DNA of 64,000 bases, from contig WAID01000003.1 in NCBI GenBank assembly GCA_016584495.1, positions 3,100,001 through 3,164,000 of the forward strand. Reading direction: 5' to 3'. Source of the stretch: Celoporthe dispersa. Lineage: Eukaryota; Ascomycota; Sordariomycetes; Diaporthales; Cryphonectriaceae. Shown piece after piece: positions 56,154 to 64,000 of this stretch. The position numbers were made by a program, and so were the translations under genes. Every line of letters starts with the position of its first letter. Within the stretch, counting starts at the first letter, position 1. Below the pieces are notes generated by a model that searched no databases, was not told the origin of the DNA, and saw only the letters and a list, made by a program, of their open reading frames with translations.

Positions 56154-58766
56154 GACCGATGATGTGATTTTTTCTTCCTTGGGAGGTGGATATAGCAACC
56201 TTTTAGCCTTCTTTTTTTTTCTTCTTCTTCCCTTTCTTTTCCTGGAACTGGGCTACACGGAAAGGCGAGATGGGCGAGATACTGGACAGATGTATATGCT
56301 CTCACTAGGGAACCTAAATGACATTTTGGGGTGTCCCCAGAGACCTACTAAATAGGAACAGAGTACGGGTCATGAGGGCTCGTGATGGACAACATGTCTA
56401 CTCCACCTGCCCCAGGGCAGCTACCCGACGCTTTCCTCCCAGGAGCAGAGGCCCGTTTGGATCTAGAGCATCCAACCTGTCGTCCTTAGTGTGGTGGTCA
56501 AGGAAAGCCCTTGGTGTTCCCCGCAAAGTAGACCTCCTTTTGGGCTCTTGGCTCGTTGGCCCGTAGGCTCGTAGCCCGGATAGGGCACCCGGCTCGTCCA
56601 TCGGCTACGGGGGTGGGTGGAAAAGGCCATGCGCACCCGCTATCTCCTTTTTGTGCATTGTTGTGCAAATTGCTATCTGTGTTATGCACGAGAGAGGAGA
56701 GCTCCCTCTACAGGAGTGTGTGAAATTGGCATTCAGCTCGTACTGGAGGTGGTGTGCAGCCGAGCATGGGGCCGAGTCAGTCCCCATACTGCTGTTCGAA
56801 TCGCTGGGGGGGGGGGACCAGGATCCGTTCTTCCAGTGCCCTCTCCGACTGCTCCAGAAAGTTGGGTAGAAATAGCTCTAGAGTCTGGACAAGGGCCTAG
56901 ATGAAGGTCGGAGGACCCGGCTTCTCCTCCAAGAGTGTCGCATTATCTGCTTGGTCCTGCTGGGAACGAGGTATGATCATCAGGAGTAGAATACTCTGAC
57001 CGTTGCCCGAAGCTCCACTTGTTTACGACAGATACCCATAAGGAACTCCGCAGAGGGGCCATGTACTATAGTACCAGGACTAATAGTAGCCGTACCGTGG
57101 TATATTAGACCCGTCTTGTCGCCTCTTAAGTAACTCTCTTTCCGTCCCGTCTACTTAGCGTAGGCTTATTCCAAATGTGGAAGAAACAGACCAGCAACCA
57201 TCTGCTTCCTTCAGGCCGGTAGGAAGCCAATCAGTCTACTATGAGGAATACAACACGCAGCTTCATACTAGTCGCATCGCATTTGTCGAAAAGGCAGCAG
57301 GAACCGCATGTCGTACGTAGGCCAAATGCACTGGAGGGGCTCGCAGATAGGTGACCTGATAATGAGATCGACTTCAAACTCGTGTGTAAAAATGATCCAT
57401 ATTCATCCATCACCGTATATAGGCCGAGAGGTGGTTCTCCCACTCAGCGGGTCGGCCAAACAAATTAGGGCCCCCCTATCGCCATCGTACTATGATGACC
57501 TGAGAGACACGCCATTTGCTTGAATATAGACTTGCAAAAATTCATCGAAAATATTGTTCGTATATAGGGCAGTTGCCGTGCAGTGGAACTTACGAGTGTC
57601 TGTCATGCCCTCAAGCCCTGGTATTATAACCATGTACCATAATAGTAGTAGAAGCACTGACTTGCAATGTTACATGCTCGGCCGCGTCACTGCATATGGA
57701 CAAGATGGATCGATCTGGCAGATAGCAGCACGTTTTTTTCTTCTCTATTTTCTTAAAACACGCATATCCACATCCTAATACGACTTGAGAACCCCACCAT
57801 TACAGCTGCAGCAATGTTACTATGAAACGTGACCTCGCTTAGAAAAATGGACTCTTCTTGTTGTTCCTCCTCTCTTCTTCAACCCTCCTCATGGCTGCAA
57901 GCGCTCTCCCCCCTTTGGCATCATCGAAAGAGGATCAAGTTTACATATAAGTAATATGATCAACCGCGGACCTAAATTAGTGAAGCTACGGGACGGTGCG
58001 AAGGAAGATGACCATTAAGACCTTAACGGTAATATCATTCGCAGTTTTCTGGGCCAGTCTTGGTATGGCATGGGTAGCGTTACATAGTTACTGTGGTAGT
58101 CTGGACCCAAGATCCTGGGATGGCCCACTCGCCGTCCTCCGCGTGCGAATCAATCAATATCATGTCACAATCGCCCTTGCTCTTTAGCAGCAAAAACAGA
58201 AAAGACGGGGGCGAGGGGGAAGAGAAAAGCCAGTTTGTCCGTCCATCTTGCTGGCCGCTCCCTTCTCTGATAATCTCAAAGGGGATGGGGGACCATGGCT
58301 TGGCCGAGTCATTTGCGCGAAGGTCTGTGTGCGTGTGGATGACAATCCCCATGAGAAAAGATGCGGTACTCGCTTAAAATTCTGTCGATTGATGGCCCGC
58401 CAGCCCCTGAGATGTGTTCTCAGGAGGTTCAGGTCCCCAGGCGGACACACGGCGAGGGAGAGAAAGGTCATCACAAGAACGCCTAAGGAAAGGATCGTCG
58501 TCTTGAGACTTTGCCAGGATCACTCTCAAAACCACTCTATATGCCGCAACGTCCTCCTGTAAAGAATCCCATCGGGACTTGAACTGCAATCCATCATGCG
58601 ATATTCGAAAAGAACAAGGACAGTATCCGAACAGTCCCCACGACCGACATCCTCACGAGGCCGCTAAGCGCCCAAAGTCTGGCTTTGACAGCCCGTCTCC
58701 CTCCTTTCGCCTGTCTCTGCGTGTGGACTTATATCAGCAGAGAAGAAGGGAAAACGATTCGGCAGT
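56154..58766. other. Gene-free interval
   Basis: About 2.6 kb without a supported gene on either strand; only short frames. A G10 run lies at about 56807-56816. The region is moderately AT-rich around 57000-58000. Confidence 0.5.
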
Positions 58767-60293
58767 ATGGCCGCTGAGAACACCGGGCCTGAGCAGGTCA
58801 GCACAACAGCAGTGCTGCTTGTGTTGGCGGCAATATTCACCGTCTTGCGATTCTGGGCTCGATACCAGGTCGTCGCCAAATATGGACTGGACGACACCTT
58901 GCTTATCGCCGGTTTGGTGAGCCACCCCTGGTCCAGGCCGCCCGCCGACGCCTTCGTGAGGGGGAGGAAACTAACCTCGTCTGCCATGCAGATTGGTGTA
59001 TTTGTGATTGGCGGACTCAACTTTGGCAGTAAGTCCTCACGCCCATATACACGATTTATTTGACTTTTTCCTTCATCCTTTGCTTCTTTTGCTGCAGACC
59101 TTATTCTCAAGGGAAAAAAGCTTCCTTGCTGACCAGCCCCTTCGTCTCCGGCAGTGGTCCACTATGGAATGGGGAGACATGCCAGCACGCTCTCGTTGGA
59201 CCAGCTCGAGGAGGTGTTTAAGCGCCTCCTCGCCTTCGAGTGCATGTACGTCACGACGGTGGCGCTGGTCAAGCTGTCCATCCTGTCCATGTACCTGCGC
59301 ATCTTCCCCAGCCGCGAGTTCAAGATTGGCGCCTACACCATCGGCTCCATCGTCATCGCGTGGGGCATCGCCATCGTCCTGGTCTCGATTTTCCAGTGCA
59401 ATCCCATCGAGAGGGCCTGGATGCCTTGGATGACCACAGGCTCGTGCATCAACCTGAGGGCGTCCTTCATTGGAAATGGTGTCCCGAATATCCTCACCGA
59501 TATCGCCATCTTGGCTATGCCTGTCAAGCAGGTCTGGCATCTGCACGCCACCATGGCCCAGAAGATCTCTCTGCTCTGCACTTTTGGCCTCGGCAGCTTG
59601 TGAGCAGCTTCTCTCTCTCTATATATACTTTCGAGTCCTCTTCTTCGCTCTTGTGGACAGATGACAGCTGACATTATTCATAATAATTATAGTGTGCTCG
59701 TTGCCAGCATATATCGTTTCTCGACGCTCATGGCCTTCAATGAAGAAGACACCACGTGTAGGATCCCCTCCCCACGAGAAGAACAAAAAAAAAAATGAAG
59801 ACAAAATATACACACCTCAAAACATTCTAACATGCTCTTCTTCAAGTCACCCTCGCAACCCCCCTGCACATGGTGTGTCGTCGAGTCCGCCTGCGGCGTA
59901 ATCTGTGCCAACCTCCCAACCCTGCGACCCCTGGCCAAGAAGGTCTCGAGCAAGTTCGGCAGCTCCGAGAAGTCCAGGAGCCGGACGACCGGGAGCCGCG
60001 GCCCCACCGAGCTGGTCACCATCGGGCACTCCCAGCAGATGGGCAGCCGCGTCACGCGGACCAAGAGCCCCTTCGAGAGGCTGGACGACGAGTCGAGCGA
60101 GGGCGACGCCCGCGAGGAGGTGGTGGCTGTTGGTGGCGCCGCTGCGGCCATGGGCAAGACCGCTGTGTCTTCGCGTGAGGTGCACGTCACCGCTACTACG
60201 TACTCGAGCTCGGGTCGTAGCATCGACTTTGGTGGGGAACGGGGCCGTACGCAGAGCCATGGCCAGGAGCAGTGGGGGAAGGAGATTGTGTAG
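58767..60293 (+). CDS. PTH11-like/rhodopsin-domain membrane protein (one apparent frameshift)
   Basis: Second seven-helix protein of the fungal rhodopsin-like family in this window. Exons are 58767-58916, 58992-59028, 59155-59599, 59693-59757 and 59847-60293. Conserved points: R-F-W-A-R-Y and G-L-D-D-T-L-L-I in exon 1; V-H-Y-G-M-G-R-H at the start of exon 3; K-L-S-I-L-S-M-Y-L-R-I-F-P; F-Q-C-N-P-I-E-R-A-W; P-N-I-L-T-D-I-A-I-L-A-M-P; and V-L-V-A-S-I-Y-R-F-S-T-L. In exon 5 the frame must change at the C6 run 59859-59864 (one C too many) so that T-L-A-T-P is followed by C-T-W-C-V-V-E-S-A-C-G-V-I, the last helix. Corrected length is 380 residues. The tail after residue ~270 is Ser/Arg-rich and cytosolic. 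Role as a receptor is inferred from the family. Confidence 0.82.
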
Positions 60294-61045
60294 AGAGTGG
60301 GAATATAATACTGTAATAATACTTATGTACTGGGTTCCAAAAATGTTCCCACCGTGCGAACAAAATACAATATAGAGCAGCCCGTAACTTAACTTGTCGT
60401 CAATTGCCATACAATTGAGACAGAATTGGGCATAATAGAAACCATCATCGATACCAGACTTCCATCACCTCCTCGAGAACGAAGGTCTCCGTCGTGCAGA
60501 TCGAAGACGTACGTACTGTACGTCGCTCGGTTCATTGCCTCGAGGCGCCTTGTTGGCGTCGCAGCGTGCTCTCTCCCTGGAGGCGGGGGAGGCTCAACCA
60601 CAAGCGAGCCCTCGTCAGGAACACCAAAAGAAAGAGAGGGATCTGACGTTCAATTAAGGTTGGGTGGGCAGTGCGGAGATTTTTCCTGCTGTGCCTCCCA
60701 AGGGTAAAGCAGGGTAACGAAGTAGGGATCACATCCTGATCATACCAGGACTGTACAAATCACGATTGCGTCAAAAATCGAAATGTGACAGAACATGCCT
60801 GTGTGATCCTACGCCCCTCCTCAATCTGAATCAGCCCCCCTGCTCGGTGCAGACTTGTAGTTCCGGCAAGAGGCCCTGTTATTGGGAAAAGGCTATACCA
60901 AAGAAGAAGAAGAAAAAAAGAAAAGTAGGAAAAACAAGTGAAAGGGGGTAAGATATATGCATTTGGTGTCTACCTTTTATATATATATATATATAGTCAT
61001 CTAGTTCATTTGAAAGCGAACCCCCCCCCCTGGCGTTATCTTACA
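60294..61045. other. Convergent 3' flanks with simple repeats
   Basis: Between two gene ends. Contains a TA array (about 60978-60995) and a C10 run at 61021-61030. No gene is seen. Confidence 0.6.
60978..60995 (+). repeat. TA dinucleotide microsatellite
   Basis: Nine TA units in the 3' flank of the acetyl-CoA transporter gene. Confidence 0.9.
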
Positions 61046-62867
61046 TTATGATTTCCCTGCTGCGAGTCTCCACGCCCGCATTGGCAGGCTCTGCAGGTGC
61101 AGGACTCTTGGTCTGATATACATCATGAAAGTGAGGACACCTATGACAACGCACAGGATGTTGACAATGTAATAGCCGTCTCGGATCATGTCACACGCGC
61201 CGCCTCCGTCGATGCACCGCTCCCTGTCAGCTTGAACGGCGCAAGAGAACGGCTCGGTGACGAGTGGTCCTTTCAGCTCAGCCTGCAGCTTGGGGTCGCC
61301 GGGATGGCAGGTTGCGCTGGTGAAGGAGTCGACGAGGCGGAGGACGAAGAAGCGTGGGAATGTGCCGCCCAAGTTAGAAACACTGTGATGACGGTCAGCA
61401 AATTCAGGTCATGCTGGTGATGGGTGAGCCGGTGGAGACCGGCGGGGGTGGGGCTTACGTAGCAAGCAGAGTCATGTAGGTGCCGCCAATGACAGGGTCG
61501 GAGATCCTGGCGTGGAAAGCCGAGACGGCGACAAACATGATGGTGTTCATGAATGTAGAGAAAACATGCTCTGCAATGACCACCAGCAGATACCAGAACG
61601 TGACACCCTGAGACGGGAAGATGACAACCACAAACTGGGCAAAGACCGCGGCAACCAGGCGACCGATGAAGCCCCAGCACCAGAGCCGCATCGGGGTGTA
61701 TTTTTGCGACCACACGCCGGCGTAGTACCCCAGGCCGATCTCGAAGGGGAAGTCGATCAGGACCGTCAGGGCCATGTTGTCCGTGCCGAAGCCCTTGTCC
61801 AGCAGCTTGAGGTTTGTGACGCCGTCATTTGCCTGGAACCCGATCTTTGCGATCAGGTGAACAATCATGATAGTCTGGACGCTCTTGAGCTTGAGTACGC
61901 CCCACATGATCTTGTAGACGTCCCAGATCCCATCCTCATTCTGCGTCTTCTCCTCCTTCTTCAGGGTGGCGAGCCCGATGGTGACAATGATGTACAGCCA
62001 CCCGGCCATGTTCAGATACCCGCCGAGGCTGATGAGCCCGACGTCGAGGGGCTCGGCTCGGAAATAGCGGTTGGCGAAGTCCTTTGAGTTGAAGGCGAGG
62101 AAGACAGTATAGGAGAGGAACTGGCCGGCGGTCAAGCCGACCGTCTGGGCGGTAGATGCGTAGGAGACGTTGCCCGGGGTCAGGAGCGTGAGTGCCCAGC
62201 CGTCGACTGCAATGTCCTGGGTGGCACACATGAGCACGAGGAAGAACCACCAGCCAGTGAAATTCCAGACGCTCGGGCCGCCCTCCTTGCCCACCATAGC
62301 CATCATGTCCTCCACCATAGAGCCCAGCCACAGCATCCCGATGCCAGAGAGCAGCTGGATGGGCAGGATCCAGCTCTTTCTCCGGCCGACCTTGGGCGTC
62401 CAGATCGCGTCCACGACCGGGCTCCACAGCAGCTTGAGGGAGTAGGGGTAGGACGCCAGGCTGAAGACTCCAATCTCGCTGTACGACATGTGGTTCTTCA
62501 GCAAGAACGGGACGGAGCCCGTGGCCAGCCCGAGCGGTACACCCTGGAGGAAGTATAGCAGGACCAGCAGGCCAAAGTTCCTCTGGTCGTGGCGGGGTAG
62601 GTCCCAGAAACCATGGTTGTTCAGCATGGGCGTCTTGGGCACGGGGTCGTCGAGGGAGAAGGAGTCGCGGGACATGAGGTCCTCGGTGACTGCGCCCGAG
62701 TCTCTGAGCTTCGACGAGCCCTTGCGACGCAGTTCGATATGGTTCATCTTGCCGTTGGCCGTCCCGTTGGCCTTCTTTCTCTTGGTCACCTCGTCTCCAG
62801 AGGTATCCACAGAGAGTGGCGACCCGTCAGGTTTGGGGCCCTTGGAGCGTCGTGTTCGGGCCGGCAT
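61046..62867 (-). CDS. Acetyl-CoA transporter, SLC33A1/AT-1 family
   Basis: Major-facilitator-like carrier; characterised animal members bring acetyl-CoA into the ER lumen for acetylation of glycans and proteins. Exons are 62867-61459 and 61382-61046, 581 residues. The 76-nt intron has a GTAAGC donor and joins L-L-A-T to V-S-N-L-G-G-T-F-P. The first ~95 residues are hydrophilic and basic. Then come helices with the family blocks F-L-Q-G-V-P-L-G-L-A-T-G-S-V-P-F-L-L, P-Y-S-L-K-L-L-W-S-P-V-V-D, G-R-R-K-S-W, Q-D-I-A-V-D-G-W-A-L and G-G-T-Y-M-T-L-L. A lumenal loop rich in Cys (C-H-P, S-C-A-V, R-C-I-D, G-A-C-D) precedes the last helix, as in relatives. It is divergent from the partial gene at 63747. 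Confidence 0.93.
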
Positions 62868-63746
62868 AGGTAGTGCGTAGGCGGCCTCGCGGGGGTGACG
62901 AGCTTGGTTCAGGTCGGGTCGAGAGGAGAGACGGAGCGTCGAGGACCGGCGGAGGGGATTCGAGACGCGACGGGCCGAGCAGAGTCCAGCTGGGAGGGAA
63001 TGGCGGGTATGTACGCAGGTATTTGTTGAGGTGGTTGGTGGGAAAGAAGAAGGGAAGAGAAGATGAGGCGACGGCCTGTCTCAGCTGGAATCTCTTTTGA
63101 GCCCGTCAGCGACAGAAAGGGCTGTCTGCAAAGAGGTGTTGCTGGCCTCTCTCTTTCTATCTCTCGTGCAGCGGCGAAGGCGAGGGTGGGAGCTGGAACG
63201 AGCAATGAAGTCGGCGAAACGGCTAGTAAATTTGGAGGGTCCTCCTGCAGGTCCTGCAGGGGCGACGCCGGTGCCGCTCGGCCCCAGACGCCGTTACGGC
63301 TACCGTGTCCTTCTAGCGTCTCACGAGCTAAAACGCTGCCTGCAGCGGCTCATGAATTGGTAAGCGGCCATGAGGATGGTCCGTTGAAGCCAAAAATAGT
63401 GGTGAAAGGTCTTGTTGAGAGCGTCCTCGCCTACACGGATTGGCATGTTAGGTTAGATCGCGCCCAGGTCTGTTCTACGAGGCAACATAGTACATGTTCA
63501 TCATTATTGCACTGGAATGCGAGGGTTGCACTGTGCGGCAGAACAGTAGTTACTTACCATGTACTTAAAGTACGTATTGGTGTGAAGCGACAGGTCACCC
63601 CTAACACTAGGATCTGCCACCCCCCGAACGAACGGGCGGTCCGGTCCAGCGCCCCAAAGCCTCAAGCCTACGGCGCGCCCTTGCAGCACAGAGACGCGTC
63701 TCACCCCAGTAAACATCAAGTACACAACCACAACCACATAGCAGGT
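62868..63746. promoter_or_regulatory. Divergent intergenic region
   Basis: 880 bases between the transporter start (-) and the partial gene (+). No coding region is supported. A short inverted/direct CCTGCAGG pair lies near 63242-63260. Confidence 0.45.
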
Positions 63747-64000
63747 ATGGCATCAGATTCAACAGAATTAGACGAGGAGATTGCCACTCTCAAGGCGCAA
63801 GGTGAGTTCTGCTGGTTTTTCTTTCCTCCCATGAGGATCTCTATTTACCAATCGAATTCCACAGTCGAGACACTCAAAGGGCAGGTCAGGCTGCAAGCAA
63901 ATGCCCTGCTGGACACGGAGTCGGCAAGGCAGATCATCAAATCGGATAGCAGCCTCGATTCCCTGCAGGCTCGTCTTGCCAAGCAGCAAGCCTACAAGCA
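63747..64000 (+). CDS. Start of an unknown coiled-coil protein, cut by the window edge
   Basis: Exon 1 is 63747-63801; exon 2 starts at 63865 and runs past the end. The 63-nt intron has a GTGAGT donor and ends CCACAG. The 63 visible residues are acidic at first (S-D-S-T-E-L-D-E-E-I) and then heptad-like (L-K-A-Q-V-E-T-L-K-G-Q-V, then L-D-S-L-Q-A-R-L-A-K-Q-Q), suggesting a coiled coil. Kinetochore-type proteins can start like this, but the fragment is too short to name. Confidence 0.7.
   Translation, partial: MASDSTELDEEIATLKAQGEFCWFFFPPMRISIYQSNSTVETLKGQVRLQANALLDTESARQIIKSDSSLDSLQARLAKQQAYK

Noticed and set aside
47744..60293. Secondary-metabolite cluster
   Set aside because: No polyketide, peptide or terpene synthase, transporter or regulator is present among these genes.

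Overview
The window looks like chromosomal DNA of a filamentous ascomycete, most likely a Sordariomycete. The genes are monocistronic and on both strands. They carry short introns (about 55 to 185 nt) with GTRAGT-type donors and CTRAC-type branch points. The families are typically fungal: Rax1-like RGS protein, Skt5-like chitin synthase regulator, PTH11/rhodopsin-type seven-helix proteins, CBP4 and a DUF1348 protein. I see no operons, phage, CRISPR array, rRNA, convincing tRNA or intact transposon.

Layout. 0.9-2.6 kb: an unrecognised two-exon gene. 4.2-5.9 kb (-): pantothenate kinase. 7.1-8.7 kb (-): RGS-domain membrane protein. 12.2-13.9 kb (-): two unknown open frames separated by an in-frame TAG. 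15.9-20.3 kb: FAD-linked oxidase followed by a secreted amidase. 20.8-21.4 kb: Fmp46-like mitochondrial redox protein. 22.5-28.3 kb: one giant low-complexity protein with an RNA-binding-like core. 29.0-31.1 kb: complex I B8 subunit (-) and mitochondrial pyruvate carrier (+), divergent. 32.8-35.7 kb (-): Sel1-repeat chitin synthase activator with a CaaX end. 40.0-46.7 kb: housekeeping block of CBP4, NAC-beta, tRNA adenosine deaminase Tad1 (-), ribosomal protein eL24 and a Prx5-type peroxiredoxin (-). 47.9-60.3 kb: accessory-type genes, namely two seven-helix receptor-like proteins, two alpha/beta hydrolases and a SnoaL-like DUF1348 protein. 61.0-62.9 kb (-): acetyl-CoA transporter of the SLC33A1 type. 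63.7 kb to the edge: start of an unknown coiled-coil gene.

Several genes serve mitochondrial energy metabolism (pyruvate entry, complex I, complex III assembly) and CoA/acetyl-CoA supply (pantothenate kinase, acetyl-CoA transporter). They are scattered and do not form a cluster. Others serve translation and nascent-chain handling (eL24, Tad1, NAC-beta) or polarity and wall building (Rax1-like, Skt5-like).

The strongest cross-cutting observation is that five otherwise well conserved genes read correctly only if a single base is added or removed. There are eight such places, at or beside short mononucleotide runs: 5278-5280, 23671-23675, 24094-24098, 30536-30543, 30796-30798, 34925-34929, 35325-35328 and 59859-59864. 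In every gene the exon lengths close to a whole number of codons once these are corrected. Homopolymer errors in the assembly are the likeliest cause, and an automatic annotation of this contig would split or truncate these genes. I did not find a convincing new multi-gene system. The best candidates for new biology are the giant RNA-binding-like protein, the 0.9-2.6 kb cysteine-rich unknown, and the TAG-interrupted unknown at 12.2-13.9 kb.
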